In this document: piece after piece, positions 10,240 to 17,886 of the stretch
Layout: every line of letters starts with the position of its first letter
Position numbering within the stretch: position 1 is the first letter of the stretch
Assembly: GCA_035707805.1 (NCBI GenBank)
Contig: DASSTS010000051.1
Coordinates: 129,662 to 193,661 of the forward strand
Direction: 5' to 3'
Source of the DNA: Castellaniella sp035707805
GTDB lineage: Bacteria > Pseudomonadota > Gammaproteobacteria > Burkholderiales > Burkholderiaceae_B
Length of the DNA stretch: 64,000 nucleotides
Made by a program: the position numbers and the translations under genes
Notes under the pieces: model-generated
Told to the model about the DNA's origin: nothing
Seen by the model: only the letters and a program-made list of their open reading frames with translations
Database searches by the model: none

Positions 10240-11154
10240 TCAGCGTGTCTCGGCGCGGATCACGATTGCCAGGCCGGCCAGCAGCGCCGCCAGGCCGGCG
10301 TAGGCCAGGGCGCCCGGACGTTCCCCCACTACCACCAGCGCCAGCAGGAAGGCGGTGACGGGCTCCATCAGGGCCAGGGACACGCCGGTGGCGGCGCTGA
10401 TGCTGCGCAGCCCCGTGCTGAACAGCAGGTAGGCGATGCCGGTGGCGAAAACGCCCAGGAATCCCACCACCAGCCAGCCGGAAAGGCTGATCGCCAGCGT
10501 CCCGGCGCCCAGCCATGCCGCGGGCAGAGCCAGGGCGGCGCCGGTGCAGAAGACCCCCAGGGTGGCGACGGCGGGCTCGGACCGGTGCACGAGCCGCTTG
10601 TTGAGGATCGCGTAGACTGCGTAGGACAGCCCGGCCGCCAGGCACAGCACGATGCCCAGGGGGTCGGCCAGCACGTCGCCGCCGCGTCCGAGCACCAGCA
10701 GCACCCCGCCGCCGACCGCCAGCAGGGTGCCCGCCCACCAGCCCCGCGAGGGCCGCGCGCCGCCCGCCAGCTGCAGCAGGCCCGCCCAGATCGGCCCGCT
10801 GCCCAGCGCCAGGGCCGTACCCACCGCCACGCCCGTCGCCTTGACGCCGGCGAAGAAGCTCAGGTTGTAGCCGGCCATGCAGGCGCCGGCCAGGATCGCC
10901 GGGGACCAGTCCAGCGCGGCCAGCTGGCGCCTGAGGGCGGCGGGCCCCAGCATCCAGCCGGCATACGCCAGGAAGAAGCAGGCCGCGACCGCCAGTCGCA
11001 GGGCGCCGACCCAGTAGGGCGACAGGCTCGCCGCGGAGAAGCTCTGCGCCGTGCCGGTGGTGCCCCACAGCATGCCCGCGCCCAGCACCAGCAGGACGCC
11101 TTGCAGCGGCCGCGAGGGGGCGGAGTCCGGGGAGGTATCGGATATCGTATTCAT
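10240..11154 (-). CDS. EamA-family (drug/metabolite superfamily) transporter
   Basis: A 304-residue, strongly hydrophobic protein with about ten predicted membrane helices arranged as two EamA repeats. The first begins LLVLGAGMLWGTTGTAQSF and the second LCLAAGLSYAVYAILNKRL. A conserved Glu-Pro (MEPVTAFLLALVVVGE) occurs in the last third, as is typical for the family, which exports metabolites, amino acids or drugs from the inner membrane. The substrate cannot be told from sequence. The gene lies downstream of, and on the same strand as, an AraC-type regulator, which may control it; the 129-base gap between them holds a large inverted repeat. Confidence 0.85.
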   Translation of the reverse strand: MNTISDTSPDSAPSRPLQGVLLVLGAGMLWGTTGTAQSFSAASLSPYWVGALRLAVAACFFLAYAGWMLGPAALRRQLAALDWSPAILAGACMAGYNLSFFAGVKATGVAVGTALALGSGPIWAGLLQLAGGARPSRGWWAGTLLAVGGGVLLVLGRGGDVLADPLGIVLCLAAGLSYAVYAILNKRLVHRSEPAVATLGVFCTGAALALPAAWLGAGTLAISLSGWLVVGFLGVFATGIAYLLFSTGLRSISAATGVSLALMEPVTAFLLALVVVGERPGALAYAGLAALLAGLAIVIRAETR

Positions 11155-11223
11155 GCCGCCATGATGGCAGCCGCGGCGCCGGCCGTCTGTCGAGAAACGC
11201 TCGTGATGCGCGGAACCGGCTGC

Positions 11224-11273
11224 GCGGGGCGCGGTGGGCGGTGGGCGGGCTCGGCCGGCGCACCGCGCCCCGC
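11224..11273. repeat. Perfect 13-bp inverted repeat between the AraC-type gene and the transporter
   Basis: GCGGGGCGCGGTG at 11224-11236 is exactly complementary to 11261-11273, with a 24-base spacer. On the minus strand it would form a strong hairpin 10 bases after the regulator stop codon. No T run follows, so it is more likely an mRNA 3'-end stabiliser or pause site than an intrinsic terminator. Confidence 0.6.
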
Positions 11274-11283
11274 CCCGCGGGAT

Positions 11284-11958
11284 TCAGCCGGCGCGCTGGC
11301 GCAGCGCCCGGGCGCCGGTCTGGCGGTCGCGCCGCAGGGCATAGGCCAGGGCGCTGCCCGACCGGTAGCCGACGCGGGCGGCGGCGATCTCCAGGCTGAA
11401 TCCGCGCGCCAGCAGCCGGCTGGCCTGTTCCAGCCGCAGGGCGCGCAGGTGGTCGCCCGGCGTGCGGCCGGACAGCTCCAGCAGGCGGGCATGGAAGCGC
11501 TGCGGGCTGAGATTGAACAATTGCGCCATGCGGGCGGTCGTCCAGGACTCGTGCAGCGCCCCCGTCAGCGCGGCATCCAGGCGGGCCAGGTCCAGCCCCC
11601 GGCGCGAGGACAGCACCGTGGGCAGATCCAGCAGGGCCGCCAGCTGCCGCCCCGGGTCGCCGCCGGCGGCCAGGGCGCGGCAGGCGGGCGTCAGCGCAAA
11701 GCGCCGCAGCCTGTCCAGTCCGGCGGATTCGGGCGCGTCGATCACCAGGATGCGGGTGCCGGGCAGCGCATGGTAGGCATGGCGGGCCCCGGCGGGGATG
11801 ACCATGCCGCAGGACGGGTCCGTGAACAGGGCGTGGCCGGAGATCTCGAGTTCCATGCGCCCGGCCAGCGGCACCATGACCTGCACGTGGTCATGGACGT
11901 GGGCGTGGGCCTGGCCATCATAGTGGCGCACGGTGCTGGTCGGCTGCAGGAGCGGCAT
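11284..11958 (-). CDS. AraC-family transcriptional regulator with cupin sensor domain
   Basis: The 224-residue product has an N-terminal cupin-like domain with a His-rich strand (YDGQAHAHVHDHVQVMVPL, about residues 12-30) and a C-terminal AraC double helix-turn-helix (TTARMAQLFNLSPQRFHARL, then SLEIAAARVGYRSGSALAYA). The ligand is unknown; clustered His residues in the cupin suggest a metal or small molecule pocket. I started at ATG 11958 because the cupin begins there; about 70 codons of upstream open frame are low-complexity and have no ribosome site. The co-oriented EamA transporter downstream is the likely target. Confidence 0.85.
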   Translation of the reverse strand: MPLLQPTSTVRHYDGQAHAHVHDHVQVMVPLAGRMELEISGHALFTDPSCGMVIPAGARHAYHALPGTRILVIDAPESAGLDRLRRFALTPACRALAAGGDPGRQLAALLDLPTVLSSRRGLDLARLDAALTGALHESWTTARMAQLFNLSPQRFHARLLELSGRTPGDHLRALRLEQASRLLARGFSLEIAAARVGYRSGSALAYALRRDRQTGARALRQRAG

Positions 11959-12030
11959 GGCGGAACGGAAAAGGCGGCAACGGAAAGCGCCGGAATTCCC
12001 CGATCTTACCAGCGCGGGGCCGCGGCCGGA

Positions 12031-12056
12031 GCGAAGGGCGAGGGCGAAGGGCGAGG
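12031..12056. repeat. Exact 13-bp tandem duplication upstream of the AraC-type gene
   Basis: GCGAAGGGCGAGG occurs twice head to tail (12031-12043 and 12044-12056), followed by a degenerate third start. It lies in the 208-base divergent gap between the regulator (11958) and the hydrolase-acetyltransferase gene (12167). AraC proteins often bind direct repeats, so an operator is possible; simple slippage is the alternative. A -10-like TACAAT at 12102-12107 may serve the rightward gene. Confidence 0.5.
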
Positions 12057-12166
12057 GGCGATGCGGCGGCTGCGGCCGGGCCGGCGGGGCGCGCGCCTGC
12101 TTACAATGAGGGGCGAGGCTCCGTCGCGCGCCGCCGGGCGCCCGGAACGCCACCCGCCCGAACGCC

Positions 12167-13201
12167 ATGATTCTCTACCTGCACGGATTCCGCTCCTCTC
12201 CCGATTCCTACAAGGCCCGCCTGATGGCGGCCGCGCTGGCCGAGCGCGGGTTGTCCGATCGCTGGCGCTGCCCGCAGCTGCCCGCCAGCCCGGCCGAGGC
12301 GCTGCGGACGGCCCTGGAGCTGGCCGGCGATGCGCCGGACACCGTGGTGATCGGCTCGTCCCTGGGCGGTTTCTACGCCACCTGGCTGGCCGAACGCCTG
12401 GGCTGCCGCGCCGTGCTGCTCAATCCCGTGGTCCATGCGGCGCGCGACTTGGCCACGCAGGTCGGCGCCCACCGCACCTACCACGGCGACGCGCCCTTCG
12501 AGTTCCTGCCCGGCCACGTGGACGAGCTGGCGCGGGCCGAGGCCGACATCCCGGTCCTGACCCGGCCCGAACGCTACTTCCTGCTGGCCGCCACCGGCGA
12601 CGAGGTGCTGGACTGGCGCGAGATGCGGGCGCGCTACGCCGGCAGCCGGCAGCGCATCATCGAGGGTGGCGACCACGGCTTGTCGGACTTCGCCCGGTAT
12701 CTGCCCGAGGTCCTGGCCTTCGCCCTCGCGGGCGCGAAATCCCCCGCCGCCGGGGCCGACGGCGGCCAGGCGTGCGGCCAGGGGCGCCGTGTCGCCGTGG
12801 GCGACTGGACGACCCTGGGGGCCGAGGCCCGGCGCATCCGCACCGAGGTCTTCGTGCAGGAACAGCGCGTGCCACCGGAAGAGGAACTGGACGCCATGGA
12901 CGCCGGGTGCGTGCATGCCGTCGCCTACGACGAAGACGGGCAGGCCATGGGAACCGGCCGCCTGCTGCCCGACGGCCATATCGGCCGCATGGCGGTGTGC
13001 CGGCCCTGGCGGGGCCAGGGCGTGGGGTCGCTGCTGCTGACGGCGCTGCTGGATGCCGCCCGCCGCCGCGGCGATGCCGAGGTCGTCCTGGCGGCCCAGA
13101 TGCATGCCCGGCCGTTCTACGCGCGCCATGGGTTCCAGGAGGAAGGCGAGACCTTCATGGACGCGGGAATCCCGCACCGGCAGATGCGGCTGCGGCTCTG
13201 A
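12167..13201 (+). CDS. Fusion of a YqiA-type alpha/beta hydrolase and a GNAT acetyltransferase
   Basis: One uninterrupted 344-residue frame holds two enzymes. Residues 1 to about 190 form a YqiA/YcfP-type esterase: MILYLHGFRSSPDSYKA at the start, the nucleophile elbow GSSLGG with Ser65, a late Asp in ATGDEVLDW and the His in GGDHGLSDF. Residues about 210-344 are a GNAT domain of the ElaA/YjcF type: RIRTEVFVQEQRVP, the acetyl-CoA loop RGQGVGSLL near residue 281, and ARPFYARHGFQ. The linker is Ala/Gly-rich. In E. coli the two families are separate proteins. Substrates are unknown. No frameshift is needed to explain the fusion. Confidence 0.88.
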   Translation: MILYLHGFRSSPDSYKARLMAAALAERGLSDRWRCPQLPASPAEALRTALELAGDAPDTVVIGSSLGGFYATWLAERLGCRAVLLNPVVHAARDLATQVGAHRTYHGDAPFEFLPGHVDELARAEADIPVLTRPERYFLLAATGDEVLDWREMRARYAGSRQRIIEGGDHGLSDFARYLPEVLAFALAGAKSPAAGADGGQACGQGRRVAVGDWTTLGAEARRIRTEVFVQEQRVPPEEELDAMDAGCVHAVAYDEDGQAMGTGRLLPDGHIGRMAVCRPWRGQGVGSLLLTALLDAARRRGDAEVVLAAQMHARPFYARHGFQEEGETFMDAGIPHRQMRLRL

Positions 13202-13253
13202 GGCCCGGTCCCCGGCGCGGGAAGCCCGCCCTTATCGACCCAGGGAGCACTGC

Positions 13254-14042
13254 ATGGACACACCCATCACCCGCGAAGACCTCGAAGCCCTGCGCAGGGC
13301 CCGCGACCTGCTGGACAACCCCGGGCTGGCGGCCAGGCTCACGCACGCCATGGGCTCGCCCATCGAGCAGGGCCTGAAATACCTGCCGGCCGGCTGGCAC
13401 GAACGGATCGGCGAGGCGACCCGGCTCGCCCTGGCCAAGGCCGCCGACGCCGCGCTTTTCACCCTGGGCGAGCAGCCGGGCAAGAGCAGCTCGGACCGCT
13501 GGCACAAGCTCGGCGTGGCGGTGGCCGGCGGAGTGGGGGGATTTTTCGGCCTGGCCGGCCTGGCGGTCGAGCTGCCCGTCTCCACCACCCTGATGATGCG
13601 TTCGATCGCGGACATCGCCCGCAGCGAGGGCGAGCGGCTGGACGATGCCGGCACCCGCATCGCCTGCCTGGAGGTCTTCGCGCTGGGCGGCAGCCGCTCC
13701 GACGACGATGCCGCCGAGGGCGGCTACTACGCGGCCAGGGCGCTGCTGGCGCGGGCCGTCAGCCAGGCGGCGCAGTATGCCGGCGGCAGCGTGGCGCTGG
13801 AAAAGGCGGCGCCGCCGGCCCTGGCGCGCCTGATCGCCCTGGTGGCCGAGCGCTTCGGCGTGCAGATCACCGAGAAAGCCGCCGCGCAGGCCGTTCCGGC
13901 CCTGGGCGCCGTGGGCGGCGCGGTGATCAATACGCTGTTCATCGATCACTTCCAGGACATGGCCCGCGGCCATTTCGTGGTGCGGCGGCTGGAAAGGAAA
14001 TACGGACGGGAGGCCGTCCGGCAGGCCTACGGCGGGCTATAG
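13254..14042 (+). CDS. EcsC-family protein
   Basis: The 262-residue product matches the EcsC family by the segment GVAVAGGVGGFFGLAGLAVELPVSTTLMMRSIA split around residues 90-120, followed by IARSEGERL and a second helical Gly/Ala-rich stretch near residue 225. EcsC was named in Bacillus, where it sits with an ABC exporter affecting secretion and regulated proteolysis, but the biochemical function is unknown. Two hydrophobic helical hairpins could associate with the membrane; there is no signal peptide. ATG 13254 has GGGAGC upstream. The gene is 52 bases after the fusion gene and probably co-transcribed with it. Confidence 0.8.
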   Translation: MDTPITREDLEALRRARDLLDNPGLAARLTHAMGSPIEQGLKYLPAGWHERIGEATRLALAKAADAALFTLGEQPGKSSSDRWHKLGVAVAGGVGGFFGLAGLAVELPVSTTLMMRSIADIARSEGERLDDAGTRIACLEVFALGGSRSDDDAAEGGYYAARALLARAVSQAAQYAGGSVALEKAAPPALARLIALVAERFGVQITEKAAAQAVPALGAVGGAVINTLFIDHFQDMARGHFVVRRLERKYGREAVRQAYGGL

Positions 14043-14056
14043 CGCCGCCCGGCGGC

Positions 14057-14059
<3 letters not shown>
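14040..14059. terminator. Small hairpin joining the stops of the EcsC gene and hisP
   Basis: TAG of the rightward gene (14040-14042) and CTA, the leftward stop (14057-14059), form the outer pairs of an imperfect stem whose core is GCCGCC/GGCGGC. The loop is tight, so the effective stem is about five GC pairs plus the stops. There is a short T run (14060-14062) on the plus side only. Confidence 0.35.
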
Positions 14060-14824
<765 letters not shown>

Positions 14825-14828
14825 GGTC

Positions 14829-15539
14829 TTATCGATGGGGGCCCAGATAGGCCAGTGTACGGCGTTCGAACCAGCGGAACAGCCCGATGAGCGTGAAGGA
14901 CAGGCCCAGGTAGAGCAGGGCGGCGATGCCGTAGGAGGCGAAGGTCTGGTACGTGGCGGAATTCGCGTCGCGGGCGACCTTCAGGATGTCGGGGACCGTG
15001 GCCGTGAAGGCCAGGGATGTGGCGTGCAGCATGAGGATGACCTCGTTGCTGTAGGCGGGCAGAGCCCGGCGCAGCGCCGAGGGCAGGATCACGCGCCGGT
15101 ACAGGGCGAAGCGCGTCATGCCATAGGCCCGGGCGGCCTCGATCTCGCCGGCGCTGGTGGCGCGGATCGCCCCGGCGAAGATCTCGGTGGTGTAGGCCAC
15201 CGTGTTCAGCGTCAGGGCCAGCACCAGACAGTTGAAGCCGTTCTGGAAGAACTCGGCCAGGCCGGGCGTGCCTTTGACGAAATCCAGACTGTAGATGCCG
15301 GCATAGATGAACAGGATCTGCACGTACAGCGGCGTGCCCCGGAACAGATAGCTGAAGGCCCACAGCGGGATCGACAGCCAGCGGCGCGACGACACCCGGG
15401 CCACTGCCAGGCCGATGGACAGGAAAAAGCCCATGGACACCGACAGCACCAGCAGCCACAGGGTGACGGCCATGCCCGACAGGCTGCCGTTGCTGGCGTA
15501 CAGGTAGGCCCGCCAGAACTGGTCGAGGACGTCCATCAT
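14829..15539 (-). CDS. hisM: Basic amino acid ABC transporter, permease HisM type
   Basis: A 236-residue inner-membrane permease with about five helices and the binding-protein-dependent transport motif EIEAARAYGMTRFALYRRVILPSA, which contacts the ATPase. RGTPLYVQILFIYAG is diagnostic of the HisM/GlnP family. It partners HisQ in the membrane. ATG 15539 overlaps the hisQ stop (ATGA), indicating translational coupling. Confidence 0.9.
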   Translation of the reverse strand: MMDVLDQFWRAYLYASNGSLSGMAVTLWLLVLSVSMGFFLSIGLAVARVSSRRWLSIPLWAFSYLFRGTPLYVQILFIYAGIYSLDFVKGTPGLAEFFQNGFNCLVLALTLNTVAYTTEIFAGAIRATSAGEIEAARAYGMTRFALYRRVILPSALRRALPAYSNEVILMLHATSLAFTATVPDILKVARDANSATYQTFASYGIAALLYLGLSFTLIGLFRWFERRTLAYLGPHR

Positions 15540-16225
15540 AGGGCCACCTTGCGCACGCCGACGCTGTAGCGCTTGTCCAGCCAGTACAGCACGCCGTTGG
15601 ACACGGTGGTCAGGGCCAGGTAGATCAGGCCGGTAATGCTGATGAACAGGAACACCCGGAAGGTGACGTTGCCCGCGTCCTGGGCGACCTTGACCAGGTC
15701 GGTCAGGCCGATCAGCGAGACCAGCGCGGTGGATTTCAGCAGGACCTGCCAGTTGTTGCCGATACCCGGCAGGGCATGGCGCATCATCTGGGGAAACAGC
15801 ACCCGGCGAAAGACCTGGAATTCACGCATGCCGTAGGCGGTGGCGGCCTCGAGCTGGCCGTGGGGCACCGCCATGAAGGCGCCGCGGAAGGTCTCGGCGA
15901 AATAGGCGCCGTAGATGAATCCCAGCGTGAGGACGCCGGCGGCGAAGGGATCGATGTCGATGGGATCAAGGCCCAACAGGTCGGTGGCGTCGTTCAGATA
16001 GATCTGCAGGCTGAAGAAGATCAGCAGCATCAGGACCAGGTCGGGAACCCCGCGGATCAGGGTCGTGTAGGCCGTCGCCACCAGCCGCGCGCCCCAGGAG
16101 GGCGACAGTTTGGCCCAGGCGCCCAGCAGCCCCAGGCCGATGGCGACCAGCAGGGACAGGACCGCCAGTTGAATGGTGACCCAGGTCCCGGCCAGCAACA
16201 GAGGGCCGTAGCCGTTCAGAAACAT
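15536..16225 (-). CDS. hisQ: Basic amino acid ABC transporter, permease HisQ type
   Basis: The 229-residue permease begins MFLNGYGPLLLAGTWVTIQL, typical of HisQ, and has RGVPDLVLMLLIFF and the ATPase-contact loop QLEAATAYGMREFQVFRRVL. I chose ATG 16225 over a TTG nine bases upstream because homologues begin near this Met. No clear ribosome site is present. A pair of GC-rich hairpins in the 91-base gap from the binding-protein gene probably sets lower expression of the permeases than of the binding protein. Confidence 0.88.
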   Translation of the reverse strand: MFLNGYGPLLLAGTWVTIQLAVLSLLVAIGLGLLGAWAKLSPSWGARLVATAYTTLIRGVPDLVLMLLIFFSLQIYLNDATDLLGLDPIDIDPFAAGVLTLGFIYGAYFAETFRGAFMAVPHGQLEAATAYGMREFQVFRRVLFPQMMRHALPGIGNNWQVLLKSTALVSLIGLTDLVKVAQDAGNVTFRVFLFISITGLIYLALTTVSNGVLYWLDKRYSVGVRKVAL

Positions 16226-16246
16226 GGAAAGCAATCAGGAATGAAA

Positions 16247-16309
16247 GCCGCCCGGGCGGAATCCGCCGCAAGGGCGGCCCGGGCGGCGTAGCCGAGGCGG
16301 CATGCCGCC
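16247..16309. repeat. Two GC-rich inverted repeats between the binding-protein gene and hisQ
   Basis: GCCGCCCGGGC (16247-16257) pairs perfectly with 16277-16287 around a 19-base loop. Next to it GGCGGCATGCCGCC (16296-16309) is a 14-base palindrome. Both lie in transcript between the binding protein and the permease genes. In enteric bacteria REP hairpins at this same place protect the hisJ message. Nothing else was found in this gap. Confidence 0.65.
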
Positions 16310-16316
16310 GGCCGGT

Positions 16317-17105
16317 TTATTTTGCGGGGAACTGGATCAGGCCCTGCGCGAAGTATTTTTTCGCGTAGCCCTGGATGGTGCCGTCGGCGAGCATGGCCTT
16401 GAGCGTCTTGTCGACGTCGGCCTTGAGCTTGTTGCCCTTGCGCATGCCCATGGCGATGGGCTCGTTCAGGATGGGATCGTCCAGCGTCATCTGGGCCAGC
16501 TCGTAGTCGGCGCCCTCGGGCTTGGCGAGGAAGCCCTCGACCGCGCTCTGGGCTTCCTGGAAGGTGGCGTCCAGGCGGCCGGCGGTCACATCGACGTAGG
16601 CGTTGGTGTAGCTGGGATAGGAGACGATGGTCACACCCTTGGGCGCCCAGTGCTTGCGGGCGTAGGTTTCCATGGTGGTGCCCTGCTGCACGCCCACGCG
16701 CTTGCCCTTGAGGGATTCGGCGGTGGGTTCCAGGCCGCTGCCTTTCTTGACCATGAGTTTCACCGGCACGATGTACATCGGCGTGGAGAAGTCGATGACT
16801 TTCTTGCGGGCCTCGGTGGCCGTCATGGTGGAGTTGGCCAGGTCGAACTTGCGGGCCTGCAGGCCGGGGATCAGGCTGTCGAAGGACTGGTCGATCCACA
16901 CGCACTTGCGCTGCAGGCGCTTGCACAGCTCGTTGCCGATGTCGATGTCGAAGCCCTCGAGCTGGCCGTTGGGATTGCGGTACTCGAACGGCGGGTAGCC
17001 GGCTTCGGTGGCGATCTTCAGTTCCTGGGTGTCCGCGGCCGAGCCGACGGCGGGAATGAGCCCGGCTGCGATCAGCAGCGCGGCGCCAAGCAATGTCGTT
17101 TTCAT
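16317..17105 (-). CDS. hisJ: Periplasmic basic amino acid-binding protein of the ABC importer
   Basis: The 262-residue protein has a signal peptide (MKTTLLGAALLIAAGLIPAV, cleaved after GSAA about residue 24) and a type II periplasmic binding fold: LKIATEAGYPPFEYRNPNG, GFDIDIGNELCKRL, LIPGLQARKFDLANSTMTAT and RVGVQQGTTMETYA. Two Cys (in ELCKRLQRKCVW) correspond to the disulfide of HisJ/ArgT. Ligand is probably Arg/Lys/Orn or His; it cannot be settled here. AGGAGAA lies before ATG 17105 on the minus strand, and a 7-bp stem hairpin (17127-17147) precedes it. Confidence 0.88.
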   Translation of the reverse strand: MKTTLLGAALLIAAGLIPAVGSAADTQELKIATEAGYPPFEYRNPNGQLEGFDIDIGNELCKRLQRKCVWIDQSFDSLIPGLQARKFDLANSTMTATEARKKVIDFSTPMYIVPVKLMVKKGSGLEPTAESLKGKRVGVQQGTTMETYARKHWAPKGVTIVSYPSYTNAYVDVTAGRLDATFQEAQSAVEGFLAKPEGADYELAQMTLDDPILNEPIAMGMRKGNKLKADVDKTLKAMLADGTIQGYAKKYFAQGLIQFPAK

Positions 17106-17214
17106 CGGATGGTTCTCCTGTGGGGGCGGTCGGGCGCGGGCCGACCGGCGATGACAAGGCGTGATGTTACCTCAGGTCGCTGCTCTGCGGCATCAAGCAT
17201 TACCCCTAGAAGAC

Positions 17215-17886
17215 TCATTCCGGCAGCGCGGGCTCCCGGCTGGGCTCGATCTGGACGGCTTCCTGGATGTGGCGGACGATCTCGTCCACGTCGTCCGTGA
17301 GGGTCAGCAGGTCGACGTCGAAAGGGCTGACCGTGCCGTGGGTGACGAGCTGGTCCCGGATCCAGTCGATCAGCCCCGACCAGAAGGCCGTGCCGACCAG
17401 GATGATGGGGGCGGGCGGCTGCTTCAGGGTCTGGACCAGCGTGACGGCCTCGAACAGCTCGTCCAGGGTGCCGAAGCCCCCGGGCAGCACCACGTACGCC
17501 AGGCTGTGCATGAAGAACGAGGCCTTGCGCGAATTGAAATACTCGAACTCCAGGCTGTCGGTCTGGTAGGCGTTGTCGGCATTCTCGCGCGGCAGCCGGA
17601 TGTTCAGGCCCACGCTGCGTCCGCCGGCCTCGAAGGCGCCGCGGTTGGCGGCCTCCATCAGGCCTGGGCCGCCGCCGGCAATCACCGGCACGCCCAGCTG
17701 GGCGATGCGGGCCCCGACTTCCTGGCCCAGTTCGTAGAAGGGGTGCCCGCGCGGAATGCGGGCGCTGCCGAAAATGCTCACGCCCAGGCCGATTTTCTCG
17801 AAAGCCACGGCCGCGGCGCGCATCTCTGCAATAATCGTGGGAATCTGTTGTTCTGCCGAGACCCGTTTTGTTTTGTTGTCCGTCAT
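17215..17886 (-). CDS. LOG-family nucleotide phosphoribohydrolase-like protein
   Basis: The 223-residue protein belongs to the LOG family (once called lysine decarboxylase-like). The signatures are VIAGGGPGLMEAANRGAFEAG and the catalytic PGGFGTLDELFE. Characterised members release the base from nucleoside 5'-monophosphates such as cytokinin ribotides or AMP; the bacterial role is otherwise unclear. SIFGSARIPRGHPFYELG marks the Rossmann start near residue 38. With ATG 17886 the start codon overlaps that of polA on the other strand. AAGG lies nine bases upstream. An internal Met22 is possible, but the preceding residues (IPTIIAE) align with homologues. Confidence 0.85.
   Translation of the reverse strand: MTDNKTKRVSAEQQIPTIIAEMRAAAVAFEKIGLGVSIFGSARIPRGHPFYELGQEVGARIAQLGVPVIAGGGPGLMEAANRGAFEAGGRSVGLNIRLPRENADNAYQTDSLEFEYFNSRKASFFMHSLAYVVLPGGFGTLDELFEAVTLVQTLKQPPAPIILVGTAFWSGLIDWIRDQLVTHGTVSPFDVDLLTLTDDVDEIVRHIQEAVQIEPSREPALPE

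Noticed and set aside
10585..13377. A 930-codon plus-strand frame crossing the EamA and AraC-type genes
   Set aside because: It is low-complexity and Gln/Arg-rich, overlaps four well supported genes, and crosses the divergent control region.
17106..17214. A sigma-54 promoter or riboswitch before the basic amino acid binding protein
   Set aside because: No GG-N10-GC pair in the -24/-12 pattern was found; only a plain 7-bp hairpin (17127-17147) precedes the ribosome site.
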